Shown piece by piece: positions 1 to 8,902 of a stretch of 64,000 nt of DNA. The position numbers were made by a program, and so were the translations under genes. The stretch is taken from NCBI RefSeq assembly GCF_901472495.1, contig NZ_LR590469.1, positions 3,596,001 through 3,660,000 on the forward strand, read 5' to 3'. Below the pieces are notes generated by a model. The model did not search any database. It was not told the DNA's origin and saw nothing but the letters and a program-made list of their open reading frames with translations. This DNA comes from Yersinia enterocolitica subsp. enterocolitica (GTDB lineage Bacteria; Pseudomonadota; Gammaproteobacteria; Enterobacterales; Enterobacteriaceae). How positions within the stretch are numbered: the stretch's first letter is position 1; each line of letters opens with the position of its first letter.

Positions 1-905
1 AACCCGCAGATGCCGACATTCTGGTGCCGGGCGATACCATTTCACTGATTGGCACCACCTCCACTCATATTGAATACGATCAGATAGACAATATGGTTGT
101 AACGGCACAAGAGGTGGATACCTTAATTCGCGAAGGCTCCAAGCTGTCGCCGCAACTGGCGCAAACGCGCATTTTGCGTGCTTATGCCGGGGTTCGACCG
201 CTGGTTGCCAGTGATGATGATCCTTCAGGGCGTAATGTGAGTCGCGGCATTGTATTGCTCGATCACGCCAGCCGCGATGGGCTGGAAGGCTTTATCACCA
301 TCACCGGTGGCAAGTTGATGACCTACCGGCTGATGGCAGAATGGGCGACAGATAAAGTGTGTGAAAAGTTGGGCGTGACAGCGGCTTGCACCACGGCTCA
401 AGAGCCACTGCCTGGTTCACAGCAATCAGCGGAGCAAACGCTCAGCAAAGTGATTTCTTTACCTGCCAGTATCCGTGGCTCGGCGGTTTATCGTCATGGT
501 GACCGTGCGACACAGTTATTGGCAGGAAACCGTCTGGACAACAGTTTGGTGTGTGAATGTGAAGCGGTGACTGCTGGCGAAGTGCGCTATGCCATTGAAT
601 CATTGTCGGTTAATAACCTGCTGGATTTACGTCGTCGCACCCGGGTTGGCATGGGAACTTGTCAGGGTGAGCTTTGTGCTTGCCGCGCTGCGGGTTTACT
701 CAGTCGCTTTAAAGTGACCACACCGCAGCAATCTCGTGAACAGCTTAGGCAGTTTTTGAATGAGCGCTGGAAAGGTGTGCGCCCGATAGCATGGGGTGAC
801 GCCTTGCGGGAAAGCGAGTTTACCCATTGGGTTTATCAAGGGCTTTGTGGCTTGGATGACAGCCCGAACACAGCCAATGTTCAGGAGAAACCAGATGAAA
901 TTTGA
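1..905 (+). CDS. glpA: Anaerobic glycerol-3-phosphate dehydrogenase subunit A, C-terminal part
   Basis: The gene is cut by the window edge; the frame is open from base 3 and about 300 C-terminal residues are present. GlpA is the FAD subunit of the GlpABC enzyme, which oxidises sn-glycerol-3-phosphate to dihydroxyacetone phosphate and passes electrons to menaquinone during anaerobic growth. The visible part holds the end of the FAD-dependent oxidoreductase domain (GGKLMTYRLMAEWATDKV) and a C-terminal BFD-like cysteine domain with CECE followed by GTCQGELCAC, a likely [2Fe-2S] site. Its last 11 bases overlap the start of glpB, which indicates one operon. Promoter and start lie outside the window. 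Confidence 0.96.
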   Translation, partial: PADADILVPGDTISLIGTTSTHIEYDQIDNMVVTAQEVDTLIREGSKLSPQLAQTRILRAYAGVRPLVASDDDPSGRNVSRGIVLLDHASRDGLEGFITITGGKLMTYRLMAEWATDKVCEKLGVTAACTTAQEPLPGSQQSAEQTLSKVISLPASIRGSAVYRHGDRATQLLAGNRLDNSLVCECEAVTAGEVRYAIESLSVNNLLDLRRRTRVGMGTCQGELCACRAAGLLSRFKVTTPQQSREQLRQFLNERWKGVRPIAWGDALRESEFTHWVYQGLCGLDDSPNTANVQEKPDEI

Positions 906-2169
906 TGTGATTATCATCGGTGGTGGATTAGCTGGGCTGGTGTGCGGTATCCGCCTCGCCGAACAAGGTAAATATTGCGCGATTGTCAGCGCCGGTCAAA
1001 ATGCATTGCATTTCTCCTCTGGCTCTTTGGATCTATTGGCGAAATTACCTAATGGGCAGGCGGTCAGCCAGCCACTCTCAGCACTTGAAACGCTGGCGGA
1101 GTTAGCGCCGGAGCACCCTTACAGCAAGATGGGGCAAACAGGTCAGGTGGGTGAGTTGGCCCAACAAGCCGAGTCTCTGCTAAGCCGCTGCGGCCTGAGT
1201 CTGGTTGGCAGTGCGGCCAAAAATCACTTACGTCTGACACCGCTAGGCAACTGTCGACCTACATGGCTCAGCCCAGCGGATATTCCGGTTGCGCCATTAG
1301 AAGGCCCGTTACCCTGGCAAAAAGTGGCGGTGATTGGTATTGAAGGATTCCTCGATTTTCAGCCGCAGATGGTCGCCAGTGCCTTGCAGGAACAGGGTGT
1401 TGAAGTCACATCGGATTATCTGCATTTACCGGCGCTGGACCGTTTACGCGATAACCCTAGCGAATTTCGCGCGGTGAATATTGCGCGTGTATTGGACTTA
1501 CCCGAAAACTTGCAACCGCTGGCCGATGAGCTGGCGCGTCTATCATCAACGGCGGAAATGATTCTACTGCCTGCCTGTATCGGTCTTGATGAGTCAGCCC
1601 CCTTAGAGGCACTACGCGCGGCGGTAGGTAAACCGATTCAATTGTTGCCCACACTACCGCCGTCATTACTCGGCATGCGCCTACATCAAGCTTTGCGCCA
1701 CCGTTTCCAACAATTAGGCGGTATTGTCATGCCGGGGGATGCGGTATTGCGTGCTGAACTGGTGGGGAACCGAATTACCGGGCTGTATAGCCGTAATCAT
1801 GGTGATATTCCACTGCGTGCGGCTCAGATGGTGCTGGCGAGTGGCAGTTTTTTCAGTAATGGGCTGGTAGCAACCTTTGAGCACGTCTACGAGCCAATAC
1901 TGGATCTGGATATTTTATCGCTACCCAACCGCGCAGATTGGAGCAACAGCAATATGTTTGCGCCGCAACCTTATCTGCAATTTGGCGTCAACACCGATAA
2001 CCGGCTACGGGCGCTGCGTGGGGGAGTAGCACTGGATAACCTGCATGTTATTGGCGCGGTGCTCGGAGGATATGATCCGCTGCAACAGGGCTGTGGCGCA
2101 GGCGTTTCTCTCACCAGTGCCTTGTTTGTGGCAGAGCAGATTGTCAGCGCTATGGAGGTGACATTATGA
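895..2169 (+). CDS. glpB: Anaerobic glycerol-3-phosphate dehydrogenase subunit B
   Basis: A 424-residue protein, near the usual GlpB length of about 420. It begins MKFDVIIIGGGLAGL, an N-terminal Rossmann dinucleotide-binding motif, and is the second flavoprotein subunit of the GlpABC complex at the inner membrane face. The ATG at 895 is preferred over an in-frame ATG at 796 because the nucleotide-binding fold starts at once and a CAGGAG ribosome site lies just upstream. It overlaps glpA by 11 bp and glpC by 4 bp, so the three are translationally coupled. Confidence 0.96.
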   Translation: MKFDVIIIGGGLAGLVCGIRLAEQGKYCAIVSAGQNALHFSSGSLDLLAKLPNGQAVSQPLSALETLAELAPEHPYSKMGQTGQVGELAQQAESLLSRCGLSLVGSAAKNHLRLTPLGNCRPTWLSPADIPVAPLEGPLPWQKVAVIGIEGFLDFQPQMVASALQEQGVEVTSDYLHLPALDRLRDNPSEFRAVNIARVLDLPENLQPLADELARLSSTAEMILLPACIGLDESAPLEALRAAVGKPIQLLPTLPPSLLGMRLHQALRHRFQQLGGIVMPGDAVLRAELVGNRITGLYSRNHGDIPLRAAQMVLASGSFFSNGLVATFEHVYEPILDLDILSLPNRADWSNSNMFAPQPYLQFGVNTDNRLRALRGGVALDNLHVIGAVLGGYDPLQQGCGAGVSLTSALFVAEQIVSAMEVTL

Positions 2170-3431
2170 CGTGGTTACCACAGCACGAAGACACTCAGGA
2201 TACACATTTGGCACGGGATAAGAGTTTTGAAAGTTGTATCAAATGCACGGTATGCACCACTTATTGCCCGGTAGCGAAAGTTAACCCACTTTATCCGGGG
2301 CCAAAACAAGCTGGCCCTGATGGTGAGCGGCTGCGCCTAAAAGATCCGGCATTATATGATGACGCACTGAAGTATTGTACTAACTGTAAACGTTGCGAAG
2401 TGGCCTGCCCGTCAGATGTCAAAATTGGCGACATCATCCAACGCGCGAAAGCCAGTTACAGCAGTAATAAGCCTAAGCTGCGCGATGCTATCCTCAGTCA
2501 CACCGATATCATGGGGACTCTATCAACGCCATTTGCTCCGGTCATCAATGCGGTCACGGGTTTAAAGCCGGTGCGGGTCTTGCTAGATAAAGCGCTGAAA
2601 ATTGACCATCGACGTGAGTTACCAAAATACTCGTTTGGCACATTCCGCCGCTGGTATCGCAAACAAGCTGAGAAACAGCAGCAATATGCCGAGCAGGTGG
2701 CGTTTTTCCATGGTTGTTTTGTTAACTACAACCATCCGCAATTGGGCAAAGATTTAGTCAGTGTATTCAATGCGATGAATATCGGCGTTCAATTACTTAA
2801 ACGCGAGAAATGCTGCGGTGTACCGCTGATTGCAAATGGATTTATCGAACAGGCGAAAAAACAGGCGCGGGTGAATCTGGAGTCACTGACTGATGCTGTG
2901 ATTGATCGGGATATTCCGGTGGTCGCCACCTCATCAAGCTGTACTTTTACGTTGCGCGATGAATATCCACACTTGCTAGATGTCGATACCGCACCAGTGC
3001 GCGACAGAGTGGAATTGGCGACTCGCTACCTTTACCGATTATTGGATCAAGGGCGCGAATTACCGTTAAAACCGTTGCTCTCAAACCAAAATAAACCGCT
3101 GCGCATTGCCTATCACACACCTTGCCATATGGAAAAAATGGGCTGGACGGCTTATACCTTGGCGTTATTACAGCGCATTCCGGGTATTGAGCTGGTGGTA
3201 TTGGACTCCCAATGTTGCGGGATTGCCGGAACATATGGTTTTAAATCAGAGAACTACGCGACATCACAAGGGATTGGCGCATCGTTATTCCAACAAATCG
3301 AAGAAAGCGGTGTTGATTTGGTGATTACCGACTGCGAAACCTGTAAATGGCAGATAGAAATGTCGACCAGCAAGAAGTGCGAGCATCCGATTACTTTATT
3401 GGCACAAGCACTAAATCCCCTTTGTCCTTGA
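2166..3431 (+). CDS. glpC: Anaerobic glycerol-3-phosphate dehydrogenase subunit C (iron-sulfur membrane anchor)
   Basis: A 421-residue protein, somewhat longer than the E. coli form (about 396 as I recall). It carries two ferredoxin-type [4Fe-4S] motifs near the N-terminus, CIKCTVCTTYCP and CTNCKRCEVACP, and two CCG-domain motifs, CCGVPLI near residue 217 and CCGIAGTYG near 354. GlpC relays electrons from GlpAB to the quinone pool and anchors the complex. The ATGA overlap with glpB fixes the start. The stop codon and the last residues lie inside an ERIC-type repeat (3412-3542), so the native C-terminus may have been replaced. Confidence 0.95.
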   Translation: MTWLPQHEDTQDTHLARDKSFESCIKCTVCTTYCPVAKVNPLYPGPKQAGPDGERLRLKDPALYDDALKYCTNCKRCEVACPSDVKIGDIIQRAKASYSSNKPKLRDAILSHTDIMGTLSTPFAPVINAVTGLKPVRVLLDKALKIDHRRELPKYSFGTFRRWYRKQAEKQQQYAEQVAFFHGCFVNYNHPQLGKDLVSVFNAMNIGVQLLKREKCCGVPLIANGFIEQAKKQARVNLESLTDAVIDRDIPVVATSSSCTFTLRDEYPHLLDVDTAPVRDRVELATRYLYRLLDQGRELPLKPLLSNQNKPLRIAYHTPCHMEKMGWTAYTLALLQRIPGIELVVLDSQCCGIAGTYGFKSENYATSQGIGASLFQQIEESGVDLVITDCETCKWQIEMSTSKKCEHPITLLAQALNPLCP

Positions 3432-3542
3432 AGCCACAGGGGTGTTAGCTGCGCGCACTCACCCGAATCACTGACTGGTGTCAGCTCATCGGGATTTGTT
3501 TGCTGGCTGCCTACCTGTGGTTTCAATGACCTTGTGGATTTT
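3412..3542 (-). repeat. ERIC-family palindromic repeat (copy A) at the 3' end of glpC
   Basis: Read on the minus strand it follows the ERIC plan: GTCATTGAAACCACAGGTAG at one side, then CAGTGATTCGGGTGAGTG and GCAGCTAACACCCCTGTGGC. Ends TAAATCC and GGATTTT are inverted relative to each other. Outer arms CCACAGG/CCTGTGG and inner stems CCCGA/TCGGG and CTGAC/GTCAG show that it can fold. It is about 131 bp, near the 127-bp ERIC unit. It gives glpC its TGA stop. Boundaries are by eye and uncertain by a few bases. Confidence 0.75.
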
Positions 3543-3548
3543 CTTTTG

Positions 3549-3583
3549 TCCTTGAAGGGGTTACCAATAACCTCCTTCAAGGA
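3549..3583. terminator. Hairpin between convergent glpC and dcrB
   Basis: An imperfect inverted repeat, with arm TCCTTGAAGGGGTTA, loop CCAA and arm TAACCTCCTTCAAGGA (one bulged base), lies three bases past the dcrB stop and downstream of glpC. It sits where a shared terminator belongs, but neither strand has a strong U-run, so termination by it is inferred. Confidence 0.5.
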
Positions 3584-3586
3584 ATT

Positions 3587-4111
3587 CTATTTCAGCTTCA
3601 AGGTGCTGATAATGGATTCAGCTTCTGTTTGTGCTTGCTGCTGATTGTCGGCTGGCAGAGTAATTTGTATTGTCATCAAATGGTTATCAACTTGACCCAT
3701 CAACACGGATGAATAGGCTTTCTGACCACCGCTGGTAATAATACTATCCAATTGCTGGAAAGGATGCCCATCGACCTTAATCGCTTTATTTGTCACGACC
3801 TGTAGATTGGCATCGCGGGCACGCTGCTGCTCGGCCAGGCGGTCAGTCAACACATTCAAAGCTTCATTGGTATCATCACCTAAAATCACGATAACCGCTT
3901 TATCGCCAGTTTTGTTGGCATAAACGTGCATGTTGTTAGCCTGACTACCCATTTTCCCGCTTTGGTCAGATAAATCTGCTGGCAAACTAAATGCGACTTT
4001 ACCTTCCAACAAGCTGACTGGCTGGCCCACATTGTTATCGCTGCCGCTATCGCAGGCACTTAATCCTACAACCAGTAGGCCAACAGCAAGAAACTTGGTT
4101 ATTTTATGCAT
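3587..4111 (-). CDS. dcrB: DcrB-family lipoprotein
   Basis: A 174-residue protein with a lipoprotein signal: MHKITKFLAVGLLVVGLSAC with the lipobox LSAC and modified Cys20. The mature part (FSLPADLSDQSGKMGSQANNMHV, VVTNKAIKVDGHPFQQLDSI, MTIQITLPADNQQ) follows E. coli DcrB closely. DcrB is an envelope lipoprotein first found as needed for phage C1 and C6 adsorption and later linked to envelope integrity. Downstream of yhhQ on the same strand, as in E. coli. Confidence 0.93.
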   Translation of the reverse strand: MHKITKFLAVGLLVVGLSACDSGSDNNVGQPVSLLEGKVAFSLPADLSDQSGKMGSQANNMHVYANKTGDKAVIVILGDDTNEALNVLTDRLAEQQRARDANLQVVTNKAIKVDGHPFQQLDSIITSGGQKAYSSVLMGQVDNHLMTIQITLPADNQQQAQTEAESIISTLKLK

Positions 4112-4171
4112 GGGAATCCCTTATCAATGATGAATAGCATTATCGCACCTTATTCAGACGCTAAAAGCAAT

Positions 4172-4852
4172 CTATTGTTCAGCGGTGTTCGCCTGCATTA
4201 GCGTTTGCTGCTCGGTCTTCCGGGCAAAGTATTTCAGCAATACATTGAGCATCATACCATAAGCAGGCAAGAAAAATAGCATGCAAATCAGTAGCTTAAA
4301 GCTATAATCTACCAAGGCGATTTCCACCCAGTTTGCCGCCATAAAAGGATCAGAACTGCGATAGAAAGCAATAAAGAAGAACGCCATGGTGTCGCTGATA
4401 TTGCCAAAGAACATGGCGGCGGTTGGGGCAACCCACCATGCACTGCGCTGACGAAGGCGGTTAAATACTTGAACATCAAGAATTTGACCCAGCACATAGG
4501 CCATAAAGCTGGCAGCGGCGATGCGCGCAACAAACAGATTAAAGCTGCTCAATGCCGGGAACCCTTGCCAGCTTCCCTGATAGAACAGGGCTGAAATCAG
4601 ATACGAAATAAGTAAAGCAGGCACCATGACGGACAGAATAATCCGGCGCGCCAAGGGAGCACCAAAAATCCGCACGGTCAGGTCGGTAGCTAAAAAGATA
4701 AACGGAAAGGTAAAAGCCCCCCACGTAGTGTGAAAACCGAAGATAGATATCGGTAATTGCACCAGATAGTTGCTGGAGGTGATGATGACAATATGGAATA
4801 GCGACAGCCATACCAAAGCGGTCATCCGCTGTTGGGCAGTAAACGAAAACAT
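4172..4852 (-). CDS. yhhQ: Queuosine precursor transporter (ECF/VUT family)
   Basis: A 226-residue, very hydrophobic protein with about six membrane segments and the conserved block FGFHTTWGAFTFPFIFLATDLTVRIFGAPLARR. YhhQ imports 7-cyano-7-deazaguanine (preQ0) for queuosine modification of tRNA. The ATG at 4852 (MFSFTAQQRM) is chosen because it matches the E. coli N-terminus and has AAAGG upstream; in-frame codons farther up (to 4891) have no family support. A PurR-like sequence lies upstream (4965-4980). Confidence 0.94.
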   Translation of the reverse strand: MFSFTAQQRMTALVWLSLFHIVIITSSNYLVQLPISIFGFHTTWGAFTFPFIFLATDLTVRIFGAPLARRIILSVMVPALLISYLISALFYQGSWQGFPALSSFNLFVARIAAASFMAYVLGQILDVQVFNRLRQRSAWWVAPTAAMFFGNISDTMAFFFIAFYRSSDPFMAANWVEIALVDYSFKLLICMLFFLPAYGMMLNVLLKYFARKTEQQTLMQANTAEQ

Positions 4853-4964
4853 AAATGTGACCTTTTTGGTTATTGGGGTGAGGGAACCCAAACATAATGT
4901 GCCGCAATTTCTGCGACGCGCGGCATAATACGCGTTTGCGCAACGAATGCAATGGTTAATTTTA

Positions 4965-4980
4965 GCGCAAACGATGGCCT
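4965..4980. promoter_or_regulatory. Possible PurR operator upstream of yhhQ
   Basis: GCGCAAACGATGGCCT keeps the CGCAAACG half of the PurR operator but matches the other half poorly (about 11 of 16 positions by eye). It lies about 110 bp upstream of the yhhQ start. I recall yhhQ being listed in the PurR regulon of E. coli, which fits a purine-like precursor. Weak without a matrix score. Confidence 0.35.
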
Positions 4981-5098
4981 TTTCACGAAAGCGATTGTGC
5001 CACTTGCACCTAAAAACCGGCGGAGTAAACTATCTCGCTTCGTAAGCCTGCTTACATTTTTGCTATTAGCCTGTTGACTGACACACAAGAGAACCGCA

Positions 5099-5353
5099 AT
5101 GACCGATATTTTTGCCAATCCGGATAAAACACTCGATGCCCTGGGTTTGCGCTGCCCCGAGCCAGTGATGATGGTGCGTAAAACCGTCCGGCATATGGAG
5201 GACGGTCAAACTCTGCTTATTATTGCTGACGATCCCGCCACAACCCGTGACATTCCCGGTTTTTGCCGCTTTATGGACCATCAGTTGCTGGCACAAGATA
5301 CCGGGCAGACGCCTTACCGCTATCTGGTCAAAAAAGGGGCAAAAGCGGAGTAG
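5099..5353 (+). CDS. tusA: Sulfur carrier protein TusA
   Basis: An 84-residue protein, about the family length. The motif LGLRCPEPVMMVRKTVR holds Cys19, which receives persulfide sulfur from IscS and hands it to the TusBCD/TusE relay for 2-thiouridine formation in tRNA. Its partners are not in this window. It is transcribed divergently from yhhQ and converges on zntA with a 21-bp gap, as in E. coli. Confidence 0.96.
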   Translation: MTDIFANPDKTLDALGLRCPEPVMMVRKTVRHMEDGQTLLIIADDPATTRDIPGFCRFMDHQLLAQDTGQTPYRYLVKKGAKAE

Positions 5354-5374
5354 AAAACCGCTTTGCCCTTGTCG

Positions 5375-7705
5375 TCAAATATCCCGCTTGCGCAATAACC
5401 TCAGCGCGTTTGCTGTCACCAAGGCGGTTGCGCCAGAGTCGGCTAATACGGCTAGCCATAAACCGGTCAAACCCAGCAATGTGGTCACCAGGAAAATACC
5501 TTTTAGCCCTAATGCGATAGTAATATTTTGGCGAATATTGGCGTTGGCAGCTCGTGATAACAAAATGATTTCCGCCAGCCCGGTCAGTCGATTATGAGTC
5601 AATGCCGCATCGGCTGTTTCCAAGGCCACATCAGTGCCGCTGCCCATCGCAATGCCGATGCTAGCCGCTTTCATGGCGGGAGCATCATTAATGCCATCGC
5701 CAACCATCATTGTCGGGTGTGTTGCATTCAGTGTCATAACTGCCCGCACTTTATCAGCCGGTAACAACCCTGCGCGGTAATCAATTCCCAGTTCACCGGC
5801 AATGGCCGCCGCTGCACGAGGGTTATCACCCGTTAACATCACACCTTGAATCCCCAGCTTTTTCAGGGCATCAATGGCTTGTTTGGCATCGGTATGTAAA
5901 GTGTCTCGCAGCGCCACGACACCAATAAATTTCTCATTTTCCAGCACGGCGACAGCTGTTTTGCCACTACTTTCCAGCTCATCGAACTGCGCGAGCCATT
6001 CGGCGGTTAATAACTCTGGCGATATTTTACTGGGTGCGCTGACTCGAACTACTAACCCGTTAACTCTGCCTTCAACGCCAATGCCAGCCAGCGCACGCCG
6101 TTCTTCGGCGAGTGGCAGCATCGGGGTATTTTGCTGCGCTCGCTGCATGATCGCGACAGCCAGAGGATGGTGTGAACCTGCTTCGACCGCTGCGGCCAGT
6201 GACAACAGGCGAGTTTCACTCACACCAGAGATGGGCAGGATATCAGTGACTTGTGGCTTACCTTCAGTCAGCGTGCCGGTTTTATCAAATGCGACAGTTT
6301 GAATGCGGCCAAGCTGCTCAAGCGCCGCACCACCTTTAATCAATGCTCCGCGCCGCGTTGCCGCAGCCAGTGCCGAGGTGATGGCTGCCGGAGTGGAAAT
6401 AACTAATGCGCATGGGCAGCCAATCAGCAGTAGTGTCAGGCCACGATAAATCCAGGTATCCCAAGGCTCGGCGAAAGCCAAAGGCGGAACCAGCATCACC
6501 AGTGCCGAGAGAAGCATAATGGCGGGTGTATAAATGCGACTGAAACGGTCAATAAAACGCTCAATAGGCGCTCGACGTTCTTCTGCTAATTCAATGAGTT
6601 GTAGAATACGGTCAATGGCGTTATTACCCGGTTCAGAGATAACGCGCATTTCGGTAGCACGGTCGACCGATAAACTCCCAGCCGCGACTTTTTCACCTTG
6701 CACGCGTTCAACAGGAACAGATTCGCCAGTGAGAGCACTTTCATCGAAACTGGCGAATGGAGTCATTAATTCAGCATCAGCGGGCAAGCGACCCCCTGGT
6801 GAGACTTCAATGATATCGCCAGGGCGCAAGCTGGCAACGGAAACCTGTCGCCGTTCACCCTCTTTGAGTAGTAAGGCTTCTTCAGGAACTAACGCCATTA
6901 GTGCTGTCACGCCACGGCGTGCGCGGTTTGCTGCATAGGATTCGAGTAACTCGCCGACCATAAACAGCAGCAATACCATTGCCGCTTCAGCGGTTGCGCC
7001 AATAAACATCGCGCCAATAGCCGCGACGCTCATCAAGGTTTCAATCGCAAATGGTGTGCCGGAGCGAATAAGTTTCCAGGCTTTAGTGACAATCGGAATC
7101 AACCCGACAATTGTAGTCACGGTAAAGGCTAATTCGCTCAGCTCTATACTGAATAAAGAGATTCCCCAACTGAGGAGCATCAGCGTGGTTAATAATGCAA
7201 TTGGTAGATATTCGCGAAAACGTGACTCTGACTCAGTGTTTTTGCCCGCGCCAGGGGATTGAGTATCGATCAGACTGAACCCTGCCTGTATGACGGCCTG
7301 CTGAACTTGGAGACGAATGTCTGAACGGGCATCGACGACCAGTTTTTCTGTAGCAAACAGAACTTTTACATTTTCAATTCCGACCAGGTTACTGACTGCA
7401 TTTTCAATTTTACGTGCGCAGCTTGGGCAATCCATCCCTTTCACTTGCCAACTAAAATGCTGGCTACCCGCGGGTGTTGCGTTAGCTAGCCTGTCGCTTT
7501 CCTCATCGCCGTCATCGGTATGGCTGCTCTGACTACAGCATCCCCCCTCCTGGTGTGAATGCTCACTCACTGAATTCGAGCTGTCATGACTTATATTGGC
7601 AGCGGGCTGGCTGCTGCAACCTGTTTGTTTTTTCGCATGATCATGACCACAGCCACAGTGACTTTGTGTCTCTGTTGAGTGTCGATGTTCGGAATGTGAA
7701 TGCAT
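5375..7705 (-). CDS. zntA: Zinc/cadmium/lead-exporting P-type ATPase ZntA
   Basis: A 776-residue P1B-type ATPase. In order: a histidine- and cysteine-rich leader (residues 1 to about 75), a heavy-metal-associated domain with GMDCPSC near residue 92, paired N-terminal membrane helices, the actuator loop with TGES, the CPC membrane motif (IGCPCALVIS), the phosphorylation site DKTGTLT, and the hinge GDGINDAPAMKAA. It exports Zn2+, Cd2+ and Pb2+ across the inner membrane. The leader (HSHSEHRH, HCGCGHDH, EHSHQEGGCC) looks longer than in E. coli ZntA, which totals about 732 residues. A ZntR-type promoter lies directly upstream. Confidence 0.97.
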   Translation of the reverse strand: MHSHSEHRHSTETQSHCGCGHDHAKKQTGCSSQPAANISHDSSNSVSEHSHQEGGCCSQSSHTDDGDEESDRLANATPAGSQHFSWQVKGMDCPSCARKIENAVSNLVGIENVKVLFATEKLVVDARSDIRLQVQQAVIQAGFSLIDTQSPGAGKNTESESRFREYLPIALLTTLMLLSWGISLFSIELSELAFTVTTIVGLIPIVTKAWKLIRSGTPFAIETLMSVAAIGAMFIGATAEAAMVLLLFMVGELLESYAANRARRGVTALMALVPEEALLLKEGERRQVSVASLRPGDIIEVSPGGRLPADAELMTPFASFDESALTGESVPVERVQGEKVAAGSLSVDRATEMRVISEPGNNAIDRILQLIELAEERRAPIERFIDRFSRIYTPAIMLLSALVMLVPPLAFAEPWDTWIYRGLTLLLIGCPCALVISTPAAITSALAAATRRGALIKGGAALEQLGRIQTVAFDKTGTLTEGKPQVTDILPISGVSETRLLSLAAAVEAGSHHPLAVAIMQRAQQNTPMLPLAEERRALAGIGVEGRVNGLVVRVSAPSKISPELLTAEWLAQFDELESSGKTAVAVLENEKFIGVVALRDTLHTDAKQAIDALKKLGIQGVMLTGDNPRAAAAIAGELGIDYRAGLLPADKVRAVMTLNATHPTMMVGDGINDAPAMKAASIGIAMGSGTDVALETADAALTHNRLTGLAEIILLSRAANANIRQNITIALGLKGIFLVTTLLGLTGLWLAVLADSGATALVTANALRLLRKRDI

Positions 7706-7759
7706 GGTACCTCCTGGACAGAATGTAAAAGGTATACAGGATTTTGCCGGTATGGTTGC

Positions 7760-7791
7760 ACTCTACACCTTGGAGTCAACTCCAGAGTCAA
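7760..7791 (-). promoter_or_regulatory. ZntR (MerR-family) operator-promoter of zntA
   Basis: On the minus strand a -35 TTGACT (7786-7791) and a -10 TAGAGT (7760-7765) are separated by exactly 20 bp, the overlong spacer of MerR-family promoters. The spacer carries the dyad TGGAGT/ACTCCA (7771-7784). It closely resembles the E. coli zntA promoter I remember. Metal-bound ZntR would underwind this spacer and switch on zntA. Confidence 0.9.
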
Positions 7792-7988
7792 GAGGGTAAA
7801 TGAGAATAATTACTAAGCGGGGTTGATGCCAAGATAAGGGTATAACGAAAAGGAACGCATGCTGCGTTTGATATTCAGGCTCCATCCTTGGAACCCTATG
7901 GTTGCATTACTATTGCAAAAGATAACTTGGCAAAATAGCATTTCGAAAAAGAGAAATTAAAAAATTATGTTGTACAGTAATAGGTTAG

Positions 7989-8615
7989 TTACAAGTATAG
8001 CGACCTGACAATTAGAAAGTGCCCGACAAAATAGCATCCAGCGACGATGGCATCTGAAGCCCGGAAAGAAAAACGATAGCGGTTTAGCAGCCAGATGGTG
8101 TGGGATACCAACAATAGCACCGTCCCGGTCAGCAATGAGAAGCTCATGTCTGTGCTACGCGCAAAGTATTGTTCGCCTGCCATCCATACCATAAGCAATG
8201 TCATTCCGACGAAAGCAACCACAGGCCAGCGCATTTCATCCAGCCGAGTCCAGATTGTGGCTAACAGCAATGCACCCACAATAATGAGTACCAAGGGAAG
8301 CGGCCAGAATAGGGTGAATGTCATCTGGCTGGCAAAACTGATGGTATACAGTAAATGAGAGAGGAAGAATGCACCCAGAGCATAAAGTAAGCGCTCACTG
8401 GGTAGCAGCAATAAGGCGTCAGCAACCAGTGTTGCCAATAGGCCTAAAACAATCAGATAGCCCGCAGGGCCAAGAATAGGTGCTTGCCATGCAAGTAACA
8501 GCAACAGTAACAGAGTGACGGGTTTGAATACCCAGCGTTGCCAGCGTGGGCCTCGGTAAGTTGCATCAACAAACAACCAACCAGAAAAGAATACAGCAAG
8601 GAATGGCCAGCTCAT
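7989..8615 (-). CDS. yhhN: YhhN-family (TMEM86-like) membrane protein
   Basis: A 208-residue, strongly hydrophobic protein with about seven to eight membrane segments, matching the E. coli YhhN length. The family (Pfam YhhN) is related to eukaryotic TMEM86 lysoplasmalogenases, so hydrolysis of a lipid ether or vinyl ether is possible, but the bacterial role is not settled. The start has a good ribosome site (AAGGATAAATA). Next to zntA, as in E. coli. Confidence 0.88.
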   Translation of the reverse strand: MSWPFLAVFFSGWLFVDATYRGPRWQRWVFKPVTLLLLLLLAWQAPILGPAGYLIVLGLLATLVADALLLLPSERLLYALGAFFLSHLLYTISFASQMTFTLFWPLPLVLIIVGALLLATIWTRLDEMRWPVVAFVGMTLLMVWMAGEQYFARSTDMSFSLLTGTVLLLVSHTIWLLNRYRFSFRASDAIVAGCYFVGHFLIVRSLYL

Positions 8616-8902
8616 TATTTATCCTTTTTTCTATACAGGTTTCAGTGAAAATACCTGTGTTGTAATGATAATCCGCAATGCCAACAACTCTGATAATACA
8701 TTAATTAAGTGTAAGGGATGGAACACAAGAGTGATAGCAACACTACAGTGAATTGCATGATTTGTGCCACTTAATGCGTAGTAGTGCGCATAATCAGGTT
8801 TAGTGGAGAGGTCGGCCAGTTGAAGTCTTGGTCTTGTCCGGCCCACATGTTATGTTAACGCCGATTTCCGTTCGCTAAATCAAGGGATAGAGGCAATAGC
8901 AC

